From positions 310,001-374,000 of the forward strand of contig NZ_NEVK01000003.1 of the NCBI RefSeq assembly GCF_002261265.1: 64,000 bases of DNA. The letters are read 5' to 3'. The position numbers were made by a program, and so were the translations under genes. The DNA comes from Bordetella genomosp. 7 (GTDB lineage: Bacteria; Pseudomonadota; Gammaproteobacteria; Burkholderiales; Burkholderiaceae_B). Below are positions 47,457 through 56,406 of this stretch, piece by piece (position 1 is the stretch's first letter; each line of letters opens with the position of its first letter). Under the pieces are notes generated by a model. That model was not told the DNA's origin. It saw nothing but the letters and a program-made list of their open reading frames with translations, and ran no database searches.

Positions 47457-49340
47457 GTGGATATTCCAAGCTTTTTTCAACAGCGCCCCGTCATCGCGCA
47501 TACTCCCCTTGAAACCGCGCTCGTGTTCCGGCAGATGACAGGCCACGAGGGCCTGTCGCAGTTATTTGAATTCGATGTCGAACTGCTGGCCAGCTCTTTC
47601 AACCTGGATCTGAAGCAGTTGCTGGGCAAACCGCTCACGCTGGAAATTGCCACGACGATGCAGCCGCGCTATCTCAGCGGCCAGATAGTGCGCTGCGTGA
47701 TGGTAGGACGCGAGAGCAACACGTCGCGCAATTATGTTTACAAGGTCACGGTAAAGCCCTGGCTGTGGTACCTGACCCAGACATCCGACAACAAGATCTT
47801 TCAGCAGAAATCGGTGCCGGACATCGTCAAGGAAGTACTGGGCGAGTACGGATACCCCTTCGAGATGAAGCTGACGGGCAGCTATCGTTCCTGGGAATAC
47901 TGCGTGCAGTACCAGGAAACCGATTTTGCTTTTGTCAGCCGCCTGCTCGAGCACGAAGGCATCTACTATTATTTCAAGCACGACAAGGGCCAGCATACCC
48001 TTGTGCTGACTGACGATATATCGCTGCACGCGCCCGTGCCCGGATACGAATCGCTGCCGTACTACGGGCCCGATCGCGTTTCGACCCCGCGCGAAGAATA
48101 CATTTCGATGTGGGAAATTTCGGCGCAGGTCACGCCCGATGGCTACGCCACGGTGGACTACGACTTTACCAAGCCCGGCGCCAGCCTGGATGCCGTGTCG
48201 AAGCGGCCCGGCGGTTCCGAGCCGGGCAACCTGGAGGTATTCGAGTGGCAGGGCGGCTTCCAGGAAGCGCAGCACGGCGAGCAGTATGCCCGCGTTCGCC
48301 TTGAAGAACTGCAAAGCAGCCAGGAACAGGACCTGGGTGCAAGCAATGCCCGCGGCCTGGCGCCCGGCTATCTGTTCACGTTGCGCAATCACCCGCGCAA
48401 GGCCGAAAACCGCGAATACCTGGTAGTGTCGGTGAACTACCGCATGAGCGTGGGCGGTTATTCCACCAACAGCGGTTCCGAAGAGTTCTACGAAGTTTCG
48501 TTTTCGGCGTTGCCCTCGTCGGTTCAATATCGCGCGCCGCGCGTCACGCCGATCCCGCGTACCCACGGCCCCCAGACTGCCCGGGTGGTGGGCCCGGCCG
48601 GCAAGGAACTCTGGACGGACAAGTACGGGCGCATCAAGATCCAGTTTCACTGGGACCGCTACGGCCAGCGCAACGAAAGCAGTTCATGCTGGGTGCGCGT
48701 ATCCAGCCCCTGGGCGGGCGGCGGTTTCGGCGGCCTGCAACTGCCGCGCATCAACGACGAAGTCGTGGTCGATTTCATCGGGGGCTGCCCCGACCGCCCG
48801 ATCGTGCTTGGGCGCGTCTATAACGCCAACAATATGCCGCCCGTGGAGCTGCCCGCCAGCGCAACGCAAAGCGGGTTCCGCAGCCAGTCGGTCTACGGCG
48901 ACCCGTCCATGTGCAACAAGATGATCTTCGAAGATGCACTGGGCAGCGAGCTGGTGCATATGCGCGCGCAGCGCAACATGTGCGACGAGGTGGTGAATGA
49001 TCACAGCCACACCATAGGCAACAACTACCTGGTTGATGTCTGCGGCATGTACAGCATTACCGCCGGGTCGCTCAGGGTGCACGTCAAGCAGACGACCGAC
49101 CTGACTCTCGATGGCCAGACCACCGCCAATATGGGTCCGTTCAACAGAACTATCGAGGGTCCCGTAATCAAGCAGACCACGGGCGATGTGCAGACGACCA
49201 CGAAGGGAATATTGACGGCCAAGCAGGACGGCGCCCAGAAGCTGACCGAAATAGGCGACGTCGAGCATTCGCTCACCGGGGCATACAAATCCAGAATCGA
49301 CGGGGACGTCAAGATTGTCATCAACGGCAATGTCGGCTAA
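47457..49340 (+). CDS. vgrG: type VI secretion spike protein VgrG
   Basis: A 627-residue protein starting at GTG after GGAGAGG. The N-terminal gp27-like part starts RPVIAHTPLETALVFRQMTGHEGLSQLFEFDVELL and contains YRSWEYCVQYQETDFAFVSRLLEHEGIYYYF. The gp5-like OB fold lies at about 372-455 (ELWTDKYGRIKIQFHWDRYGQ, SSCWVRVSSPWAGGGFG). The tail from about 490 holds short beta repeats ending DVEHSLTGAYKSRIDGD, the needle. It caps the Hcp tube and carries effectors out. No catalytic C-terminal extension is obvious, so cargo is probably non-covalent. No other T6SS core gene lies in the window. Confidence 0.95.
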   Translation: MDIPSFFQQRPVIAHTPLETALVFRQMTGHEGLSQLFEFDVELLASSFNLDLKQLLGKPLTLEIATTMQPRYLSGQIVRCVMVGRESNTSRNYVYKVTVKPWLWYLTQTSDNKIFQQKSVPDIVKEVLGEYGYPFEMKLTGSYRSWEYCVQYQETDFAFVSRLLEHEGIYYYFKHDKGQHTLVLTDDISLHAPVPGYESLPYYGPDRVSTPREEYISMWEISAQVTPDGYATVDYDFTKPGASLDAVSKRPGGSEPGNLEVFEWQGGFQEAQHGEQYARVRLEELQSSQEQDLGASNARGLAPGYLFTLRNHPRKAENREYLVVSVNYRMSVGGYSTNSGSEEFYEVSFSALPSSVQYRAPRVTPIPRTHGPQTARVVGPAGKELWTDKYGRIKIQFHWDRYGQRNESSSCWVRVSSPWAGGGFGGLQLPRINDEVVVDFIGGCPDRPIVLGRVYNANNMPPVELPASATQSGFRSQSVYGDPSMCNKMIFEDALGSELVHMRAQRNMCDEVVNDHSHTIGNNYLVDVCGMYSITAGSLRVHVKQTTDLTLDGQTTANMGPFNRTIEGPVIKQTTGDVQTTTKGILTAKQDGAQKLTEIGDVEHSLTGAYKSRIDGDVKIVINGNVG

Positions 49341-49388
49341 GCACCTCCGGATGGCAGCGCCGCGTGCGCGCGAACAAACAGGTATGGC

Positions 49389-50192
49389 ATGAGTAAGACG
49401 CTGGACGAACTTACCGGTGAGCTGCTGGACTATCAAAAGCCGCCTGGCGCCGGCCCGGATTTCGATTATTCGCCGCCGCCGGCTTCCGATGCGTTAAAGC
49501 TGGCCGAAAACAACGGCGTTCGAGTATCCGAGAGCGAACGCACGGCCCTGACGCAAATGGGCGACGTGCTCAGCGGCAGCAGCTTTTCGGTACTGAACCT
49601 GAATCTCGATAGTTCGAGCCGGCCGCCCGTAAGCGCCGAGGCGGCCGCGCAGGCCCTGGCCGCCGGCGTCAATGCGGCGTCGGGCGGCACGCTCATTCCG
49701 GCGGGCTTCGAAGTCAAGCAAGACTTCAATATGACCGTCCAGGATTATGTCCGGCTGGATTTGCTGGACTCTTACATCAAGTTCACGTCCGGCGCCACGC
49801 AATACAACCACAAGAGCAATGTGACGATCGAGGCCACCGACGTCCACCTGAAAGCCGGTGAAATCGCCATCAACGCAGACGAAGAAAAAAACACCGTTCA
49901 CAACGCAAAAAAACTCAGCCGCTACTTCAACTTGTCCAGCGGGTCGTATTCGCTGACTGAAACTCCCTGGAAAAACAGGTCGGCATTGCTGGTATCGGCC
50001 GATCTTTCTTTGGGCAACGCAAGCGTGGGCGGCGTGCGGATCGGTACCGCCGCCCAGATGTCGCACTACGGCAGCGGCCGGCATGGCGGTGGTTTAGTCA
50101 GCCTGGATAATGAAAAATCCAAGTGGGAAAAATCTGCCAACATGGTTTCGTTGGGCGCCACGGTGATCTGGCTGATTCTATCGGGCGGTTGA
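49389..50192 (+). CDS. hypothetical T6SS cluster protein with VgrG-needle-like stretch
   Basis: A 267-residue protein that I do not recognise. Residues about 75-105 are Ala-rich. Residues 115-165 (QDYVRLDLLDSYIKFTSGA, then KSNVTIEATDVHLKAGEIA) read like alternating beta strands of a VgrG/DUF2345-type needle. The C-terminus is a hydrophobic helix (MVSLGATVIWLILSGG). It starts 48 bases after vgrG and ends three bases before the next unknown gene. It shares general layout (Ala-rich part, beta part, distinct C-terminus) with the two following proteins. It is a candidate effector or spike extension; membrane insertion by the last helix is possible. Confidence 0.75.
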   Translation: MSKTLDELTGELLDYQKPPGAGPDFDYSPPPASDALKLAENNGVRVSESERTALTQMGDVLSGSSFSVLNLNLDSSSRPPVSAEAAAQALAAGVNAASGGTLIPAGFEVKQDFNMTVQDYVRLDLLDSYIKFTSGATQYNHKSNVTIEATDVHLKAGEIAINADEEKNTVHNAKKLSRYFNLSSGSYSLTETPWKNRSALLVSADLSLGNASVGGVRIGTAAQMSHYGSGRHGGGLVSLDNEKSKWEKSANMVSLGATVIWLILSGG

Positions 50193-50195
50193 CCT

Positions 50196-51197
50196 ATGTG
50201 CGACTACAACATACAGCCGGGATCCGCAGCCGGGGCGGTCGTATCCAATATCGGCAATTCCATGGTGTCCCTGCCGCCGGGCATTTTGCGGTTCGACTAC
50301 GTCAGGCAGCAATTGCTCGCGTATTCCGGCGACCCCATCACGGCGGCGTCCACGGCGCGCGCCATCGAGGTGCTGGCAGAACGCGATCCCGCCAACGCGC
50401 AGGCGATTGCGCACGATCTTGCCGCAAAAACCGTTGCCCACCCCAGCACGATAGGCGATCGCGTCCGGCAACGGGTGACCAACCGGCTGCAGGGTCGCAC
50501 GGACCTGAGCCAGTCGCAGCGTGAAGCTATCGCTTTTGAAGAGGCCCAGTCCGTGCTGCAAGAGACTGGCGCCATCGATGCGCAGTCATCCGGAGGGGTT
50601 CAGGCCGACATTCAGCAATATATGGAAGACGGCGTCAGCGCCGAGGCTGCGGCTGCTGCAGCGGCGCAGTCCGCTGCCACAAGCGCGTCGTCGGCGCCCA
50701 GCACGTTTTCCATTCTGGGTTACCTGATCCGGCTGGTGCGGGGCGAGGTCACGTACGACTTCCAGGACACGCAGACCATGAACGTCACGGGCAGTGTGAT
50801 CCATTCGCACTCCGATACGGTGACGTATGAAATGCCCGGCAAGGACATCCATATCAAATGCAGTTCGACAATGAAGACCTATGCCAGTCAGTCGTTGTTG
50901 AATTTTCGTTTCCATTCGGGGCGCGGCATCGGCGTCTACAGCGGTTCATATGACGCAACGCTGTATACGTCATTGTCGCTATATGGACTGGCAACCAAAT
51001 ACGGCACGGAGTGGCATGTCTACTCCGGCTATCTGTTTACGGGCACTTTGGGGCGCCTGTATATCGCCGGGTTTGACAACGATATTGTGCTGTACAACAC
51101 GGCCATTGAAGACAGCAAGAACCATCGGAAGTTCCTGGTCCAGACCAGCAAGCTGGGGAAAGGAAAAGTCCAGTCCTCCACCACGAAGGTGCCCTGA
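50196..51197 (+). CDS. hypothetical T6SS cluster protein, first of two paralogues
   Basis: A 333-residue protein of unknown function. Residues 45-165 are helical and Ala-rich. Then comes a block at 172-222 (SILGYLIRLVRGEVTYDF, DTQT, then a strand ending IHIKC) that lines up with residues 171-220 of the next protein. The C-terminal part (230-333) is beta-rich with many Tyr and Gly (YGTEWHVYSGYLFTGTLGRLYIAGF). No signal peptide. Its TGA overlaps the next ATG by one base. The conserved block suggests a common docking domain and a variable C-terminal module. Confidence 0.78.
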   Translation: MCDYNIQPGSAAGAVVSNIGNSMVSLPPGILRFDYVRQQLLAYSGDPITAASTARAIEVLAERDPANAQAIAHDLAAKTVAHPSTIGDRVRQRVTNRLQGRTDLSQSQREAIAFEEAQSVLQETGAIDAQSSGGVQADIQQYMEDGVSAEAAAAAAAQSAATSASSAPSTFSILGYLIRLVRGEVTYDFQDTQTMNVTGSVIHSHSDTVTYEMPGKDIHIKCSSTMKTYASQSLLNFRFHSGRGIGVYSGSYDATLYTSLSLYGLATKYGTEWHVYSGYLFTGTLGRLYIAGFDNDIVLYNTAIEDSKNHRKFLVQTSKLGKGKVQSSTTKVP

Positions 51198-52276
51198 TGA
51201 CAGGTTTCGTTCCTTTGCCCGGTTCCGATGCGCAGGCCGCGATGGCCGAGATCCGGGCGACGCCTGACCTGACGCTCGATAATTTCGACGCGACCGTAGA
51301 ACCCATCTGGAAAAAGTACAACATCGATCCTGTGTCGGCCGAGGCCGTCCGTGAAGCCGCACATCACACCATGGCGAACAACCCGGGCGCCGACATGAAC
51401 AGCGTCGCCGCGGATCTGGTTGGCCGCACCATCGCGGATCCCACGGTGGCGGGCAGCAATGCCCGCGCCGCGGTGCGCGCGGGTGGCGAAACGCTTGCCC
51501 CCGCCGAGCAGGCCAGACGGGCCGTCACAGCGGCCGGCGATGCGGCCCAGGCCGCAGGAGCAGACCGGGCGGTCGCGGAAAGCAAAGCACAGCAGGCCCT
51601 GGATGCAGGCGCCAGTCCGGAATCGGCCGCCGAGTCGGCGGCCACGGCCGCGGTCGCCGACGCGCTGGTAAAAAATTCGTCCAGTTTCGACAGCGTGTCC
51701 GGATTCGACATCATGGGCTATTTAAAGGCCATGGTGCAGGGCGTGGTGATAGAAACGAACCTGTCCACCGAAACTCAAACGACAAAGGGTGAGACCAACT
51801 GGAAAATTGACGGCTCCTTCGTCCAGACGACGGCGGGCGCATTGACGATCAACTGCCGTAACTATCATGCCGAGGCGAGCACCGATATTTCCGAATCTCC
51901 GGTCGGCATGAATTTCTATCTGAAGGGCTACGAAATGTATTCGCCAAAGCCCTTTACCTTCTCGGGGCTGGCGCTGACCGCCTCGGGCGCTACAAGTTCG
52001 GCCTACGCCGTGATCGCATCATTGGGCACGGTTAAAACCACTGTGGCAACGCGCGACCTGTATTTATCGGGCGTAACCATGGGATCCGCGCAGAAGCAGT
52101 TCCAGCGTTCACATGCCGCGATCGACAAAGCGTTGGTCCGGCTGCATGTTGCCAAGACTTTGCAGTTTCTTGGCGGCAACCCTTCGCCTGCAGTCAAGTC
52201 CGCCGCCACGAAGCTGGGCGGCGCCGTGTCGAACCTGGCGAGCAAGTTCAAGAAAAAAGGGAAGGGCGCGCCTTGA
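51197..52276 (+). CDS. hypothetical T6SS cluster protein, second of two paralogues
   Basis: A 359-residue protein of unknown function. The N-terminal 160 residues are helical and Ala-rich. Residues 171-220 (DIMGYLKAMVQGVVIETN, then TETQT and a strand ending ALTINC) match the preceding paralogue. The C-terminal part differs: hydrophobic FTFSGLALTASGATSSAYAVIASLG, then helices and a Lys-rich end (FKKKGKGAP). No signal peptide. It overlaps both neighbours (ATGA-type contacts), which ties all these proteins into one transcript with the DUF2169 gene. The paired shared and variable layout resembles secreted cargo families. Confidence 0.78.
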   Translation: MTGFVPLPGSDAQAAMAEIRATPDLTLDNFDATVEPIWKKYNIDPVSAEAVREAAHHTMANNPGADMNSVAADLVGRTIADPTVAGSNARAAVRAGGETLAPAEQARRAVTAAGDAAQAAGADRAVAESKAQQALDAGASPESAAESAATAAVADALVKNSSSFDSVSGFDIMGYLKAMVQGVVIETNLSTETQTTKGETNWKIDGSFVQTTAGALTINCRNYHAEASTDISESPVGMNFYLKGYEMYSPKPFTFSGLALTASGATSSAYAVIASLGTVKTTVATRDLYLSGVTMGSAQKQFQRSHAAIDKALVRLHVAKTLQFLGGNPSPAVKSAATKLGGAVSNLASKFKKKGKGAP

Positions 52277-54900
52277 AAATCATCAAGCCGCTACGCATGA
52301 CCATCATGCCCCGCCCTTACCGTTGGCGCGGCGGGACATATCTTGCCGTATCTGTCGCGGTGCTGGTGCGGCATGATGCCCACGGCCCCAAGGTGCAGGC
52401 AGAGCACTTCCTGGTGCACGATGTGCTGCCTGAACTCGACGCCGACGAAATGATGGATATGGTCATGCCCAAGCCGCATCCGGAGTTTCTGGTCAGCGGA
52501 TATGCCTATACAGCGCACCAGAAAGACAAGCAGAAATGCATGGTCAGCGCGCGGGTGGGCAGCAAACGCAAGGATGGCCTGGTCTTCGGTGATCGGTACT
52601 GGCTGGGAAACCGGATTTCCGAGCCCGCGCCGTTCGAGGCCATGCCCTTGACCTGGGCCAATTCGTTTGGCGGGCGCGCGATACCGGACAACCCCGTGGG
52701 AACCGGTCTGGACGAGGTGGAAGTCAATGGCGCGCGCGCGATACGGCTGCCCAATCTTGAATGCCCCACAGAACGCATACAGACGCGGGGCCAGATCGTT
52801 CAACCGTACAATTTCGGGCTGATCCGGCCAGATTGGCCGTCGCGCCTGGAAAAGCTGGGCTCCTGCGACGAAGAATGGGTCAATACCGTGGGATCCGGGT
52901 TCTTCGACGACTTGCAGTTCTCGGCCTTCAATGCGGCATCGGATGACCAGATCTGGCATGACCGCGACGCCTTGTCCATGGACGAGCCGTTCGAGTTCTG
53001 GAACATGCATCCGGAGCTGCATTGCTGGCAGGGCACGCTGCCATCGCTGCATGCGCGTTGTTTTATCCAGCGCTCGGGCGCTCAACAGCTGGATGAGATT
53101 TCAATGCGGCCTACCACGGCGTGGTTCCTGCCGCACCGCACCAGCTATATCCTGCTGTTTCATGGCCAGACCCCCATTGCCGAGGATGACGCATTCGATA
53201 TCAGCGGCATCATGGGCGCCCTGGAGCATGCCGGACAGCCGCGGCCCGAAGCGCATTACATGAGCATATACGCGCGGCGCACCAGCTTCGACAGCGCCGC
53301 GTTAGAGGCGTTTCGCGATGGCGACTTGATGCCGTCGGACATTCTGGCGCCCTGGCTCGAGGATATCCCCCTCGGCGATCGTCCGCTGATGTCCAAGCTG
53401 GCAGACCGGCTGCAGCGCGATACCGGTGCGTATCCGCCGGGTGGATTCGTGGGCCCGGTCAAGCCGCTGACGCTCGACCGGCTGGCAGAGGTGGCCGACG
53501 AGCACGAGAAGCTGCATGAAGACACTGTCGCCCGCCTGCAGCAAGAGCGGCGCGAGGCGCTCGCTAAAGCCGAAAGCGAAATACGGCAGTCGAGCTTTTC
53601 CAAGAAAGAGCCCTTGCTTGAGGCGGTGGCCGGCATGGAATCGTCCGAAGGCGGCTTGACCTTGCCGGAGCAGGGCCCCCCGGATCTCACGGCGATTTTC
53701 GACAGCGTGCGCAAGGCGCAATCGCGGCACGCATTGCGGGCGTCTTTGTCGGATAGTGCAACGACGGATATGTCTCCGCGTGACCTGTATCAGCACAGCA
53801 AGCGGGGGCTCAAGCAGCTGTATCTGTATTCGGTTCACTTCCAGAGGGGCGTTGCCCGTGCCGCGCCGCACCGGGCGTTGCAGATTCGCGACCAGGTGCT
53901 TAGAAAGTACCGCGCGAACAAGAAACTCTCGGATATGGACCTGACGGGAGCCGACCTGTCAGGCATGGATCTATCTGGCGCGGACTTTTCCCGCACCTGG
54001 CTCGAGAAAGCCGACTTCACGGGCGCCAATCTGTCGGGGGCAAAGTTCCACGAAACGGTACTGGCGCGCGCATCATTTGTGGATTGCCGCCTGGATGGGG
54101 CCTGGATTGAACACAGCAACATCGGCGAAGCCGAGTTCATCAATGTCTCGTTTGGAAACGCCACGTTGACGCGGCTGATCTGCGAGGTGCGCACGCGTTT
54201 CCAGAATTGCAGTTTCGAGGCCGGCGCCATCGACGACTTCGTGATGCATCATGCCGAGTTCAAGCATTGCGCCTTCAGGCAGATGAAACTGGAAAGCCTG
54301 AGCTTCGAAGGAGGTAGCCTGCAGGACGTGGCAATTGCCGAGGCCTCGATGAACAAGGTCGGATTCGACAGTGTGCATATCGATAATCTCCATATCGACG
54401 AAAGCATCCTGCATTCATGCTCTGCTTCGGAGACGCGTTTTCAGAATTTGCGGCTCACCGGGTCCATCCTGAGCAAATGCGTTTTTTCCGACGACGTGTC
54501 GTTTACCGGTTGCTGGTTCAATGGCGGAGAGTTTCACCAGACGATGTTCCGCCTCGACCAGTTCGAGAACGTTCTTTTCGAATCTTGCCGACTTGAGCAG
54601 TGTGACTTTTCGCAGGCCAGTTTCATCAACTGCCGGTTTGACAAAGTGTCGGCGCCGCAATCGATCTTTGTGCGCGCGCAACTCGATCTCGTCGATATGT
54701 CGGGTTGCAATCTCATGCAGGCCAATTTCCAGAAAGCGAGCCTGGTCGGGGCGAATCTTTCCCGCTGCAATTTCTTCCGCGCCGACATGTCGGAAACGCT
54801 ATTGGATGCATCGACACGGGTGGATGGAGCCTATGTACATCGCACCCGATTGGCGCCGTATCGCCAATCCGGCGGTCCGGTGCTGGAGGGGTCGGCATGA
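52273..54900 (+). CDS. DUF2169 domain + pentapeptide repeats (T6SS cargo adaptor-like)
   Basis: An 875-residue protein. Residues 1 to about 300 match DUF2169, a family linked to loading PAAR/VgrG cargo in T6SS clusters; the opening KIIKPLRMTIMPRPYRWRGG and WANSFGG, YNFGLIRPDWPSR are typical. Residues about 408-440 form a charged coiled coil. From about 551 to 865 there are tandem pentapeptide repeats (A/C-D/N-L/F-x-x, for example DLTGADLSGMDLSGADFS), expected to fold as a right-handed beta helix. The start is TTG at 52273, needed to include the conserved KIIKPL; the first ATG would remove it. It overlaps both neighbours. Confidence 0.88.
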   Translation: MKIIKPLRMTIMPRPYRWRGGTYLAVSVAVLVRHDAHGPKVQAEHFLVHDVLPELDADEMMDMVMPKPHPEFLVSGYAYTAHQKDKQKCMVSARVGSKRKDGLVFGDRYWLGNRISEPAPFEAMPLTWANSFGGRAIPDNPVGTGLDEVEVNGARAIRLPNLECPTERIQTRGQIVQPYNFGLIRPDWPSRLEKLGSCDEEWVNTVGSGFFDDLQFSAFNAASDDQIWHDRDALSMDEPFEFWNMHPELHCWQGTLPSLHARCFIQRSGAQQLDEISMRPTTAWFLPHRTSYILLFHGQTPIAEDDAFDISGIMGALEHAGQPRPEAHYMSIYARRTSFDSAALEAFRDGDLMPSDILAPWLEDIPLGDRPLMSKLADRLQRDTGAYPPGGFVGPVKPLTLDRLAEVADEHEKLHEDTVARLQQERREALAKAESEIRQSSFSKKEPLLEAVAGMESSEGGLTLPEQGPPDLTAIFDSVRKAQSRHALRASLSDSATTDMSPRDLYQHSKRGLKQLYLYSVHFQRGVARAAPHRALQIRDQVLRKYRANKKLSDMDLTGADLSGMDLSGADFSRTWLEKADFTGANLSGAKFHETVLARASFVDCRLDGAWIEHSNIGEAEFINVSFGNATLTRLICEVRTRFQNCSFEAGAIDDFVMHHAEFKHCAFRQMKLESLSFEGGSLQDVAIAEASMNKVGFDSVHIDNLHIDESILHSCSASETRFQNLRLTGSILSKCVFSDDVSFTGCWFNGGEFHQTMFRLDQFENVLFESCRLEQCDFSQASFINCRFDKVSAPQSIFVRAQLDLVDMSGCNLMQANFQKASLVGANLSRCNFFRADMSETLLDASTRVDGAYVHRTRLAPYRQSGGPVLEGSA

Positions 54901-55940
54901 ACAAGGCCGAGGTACTGAAGCGTGCGCACACGCTGGAGCGCATAAGCGGCGTCGATCTGCGCGGCGCAGTCTTCCAGAACGAAGACTTGCCGGGGATGAT
55001 CTTTGATGGGGTCGATTTTTCGGCGGCGCGTTTTCACGCCTGCAGTTTGCGCGAATCGGTGTTCACCGACTGCAATTTCACCGAATCGGTCTTCGAGCAG
55101 GTGGATATCTCGCATGCAAAATTTGTGGGCTGCCAATTCCGGCAGGCGGTGCTCGAAGGTTGCGTTTTGTCGGAAGCCACTTTCGACGAGTCAGTGTTCC
55201 AGCGCGCGGCTTTTCGAGACTGCCGGGCCGAGCAGGCCGATTTGATCGATTGCGACTTTTCAGGCGCCGCGCTGCGCGGTATTGCGCTGTTGGAATGCAA
55301 CGTATTCAGTACACGATTCGAAGGCGCCGACTTCACCGATGCTGACCTGTCGAAATCCACCCTGCACGAACTCGACCTGCAAGAAACCATTTTCACTCGC
55401 GCAGTGATGCGCCAGATGGCCTTGTCGGGATGCACCCTGTCTAACCAGACGTTCGCCGGGCAGGACTTGTCTGAAACACAGTTCAACGAGGCCGAGCTGT
55501 CCGGCGTGGATTTTTCGGGTTGCCGCATGACGATGTGCAACTTCAGCGATGCAGAGCTCGTCGACGTCGATTTTTCAGGCGCGCAGATGCGCAATACGCT
55601 GTTCGTGGGCGCAACAATCCAGAAAACCCGTTTCGTGGGCGCCACGCTGCCGCAAAGCCTGTGGAACAATGTGCTGGCGACCGACAGTGATTTCGCGGGC
55701 GCCGAGCTTTCCATGAGCGTGTTCAACCGCGGATCGTTCCAGCGGTGTAATTTCACCGGCTGCGATCTGCAGTTCGCCGATTTTTCGTATGCCGGTCTGC
55801 TGGATTGCAGGCTGGATGATGTCGCCCTTAACCGCACCCGATTTCATCGGGCCGTGCTTGATTCGGAAGATATCAAGCGGCGGCCCGGGGCGGTCGAGCG
55901 CGATGACGAATTGTTTGAAGCTGAACTACGCAGCGCTTGA
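54897..55940 (+). CDS. pentapeptide repeat protein
   Basis: A 347-residue protein consisting almost wholly of pentapeptide repeats (GVDLRGAVFQNEDLPGMIFDG... to NRTRFHRAVLDS), followed by an acidic tail of about 25 residues. It is predicted to be a right-handed quadrilateral beta helix about 60 repeats long. Cys and Phe are frequent at the inward positions, as in the repeats of the preceding protein, which suggests common origin by duplication. Its ATG overlaps the DUF2169 gene stop (ATGA). It may dock with that adaptor or cap the spike; the biochemical role is unknown. Confidence 0.85.
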   Translation: MNKAEVLKRAHTLERISGVDLRGAVFQNEDLPGMIFDGVDFSAARFHACSLRESVFTDCNFTESVFEQVDISHAKFVGCQFRQAVLEGCVLSEATFDESVFQRAAFRDCRAEQADLIDCDFSGAALRGIALLECNVFSTRFEGADFTDADLSKSTLHELDLQETIFTRAVMRQMALSGCTLSNQTFAGQDLSETQFNEAELSGVDFSGCRMTMCNFSDAELVDVDFSGAQMRNTLFVGATIQKTRFVGATLPQSLWNNVLATDSDFAGAELSMSVFNRGSFQRCNFTGCDLQFADFSYAGLLDCRLDDVALNRTRFHRAVLDSEDIKRRPGAVERDDELFEAELRSA

Positions 55941-55958
55941 TTATTAAAGGAGTTCGAT

Positions 55959-56327
55959 ATGCCGTTCTGGGGTTGTATGGGCAGCGGGCGCAGTATCGGA
56001 TTGGGGCCGTACGTTACGGGCGTGTCCAAGAACGATATGCTCAGCTGCATGAAACTGCCGACCACCAATGTGTTCATTCAGCGCAAGCCGGCCCACAATA
56101 TATTCTCGGTGGCGCCGCTGACTATCGATCTTCCCACCGGCGTCCTGGGCCTGGCTTCCGGCACGCTGTTCATGCTGGGCACCACCATCGCGCTTTTCTC
56201 GTTCACAGTGGTGGCATGCGGGGGCTTTGTCATACGGTGGCTGTGCCTTGCGCTGCAGAACTTGTGGAATACGCTGGGCATGTATCTGAAGATGGACCAG
56301 AAAAAGGTCCTGGTCCTGGCGGCGTGA
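55959..56327 (+). CDS. small hypothetical membrane protein of the vgrG cluster
   Basis: A 122-residue protein of unknown function. The N-terminal 55 residues are polar with Gly and Cys (CMGSGRSIGLGPYVTGVSKNDMLSC). The rest has two hydrophobic stretches (about 58-85 and 86-105, the second including VVACGGFVIRWLCLAL) and a basic end. AAAGGAG precedes the ATG, giving strong translation. It lies 18 bases after the pentapeptide gene and 79 before the next small membrane protein. The position at the end of a T6SS cargo cluster suits an immunity protein or a PAAR-linked partner, but no PAAR motif was seen. Confidence 0.72.
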   Translation: MPFWGCMGSGRSIGLGPYVTGVSKNDMLSCMKLPTTNVFIQRKPAHNIFSVAPLTIDLPTGVLGLASGTLFMLGTTIALFSFTVVACGGFVIRWLCLALQNLWNTLGMYLKMDQKKVLVLAA

Positions 56328-56406
56328 GCGCAAGTTTGCCTGTGCAGGACGACTACGCCATGCAGATTCGAGAAAATACCCGCCGGGGCCGGGGGAAGCA
56401 GCGTCC

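Noticed and set aside
52297-54900. ATG start for the DUF2169 protein instead of TTG
   Set aside because: It would remove the KIIKPL opening that DUF2169 proteins share, and TTG keeps the overlap with the upstream gene.
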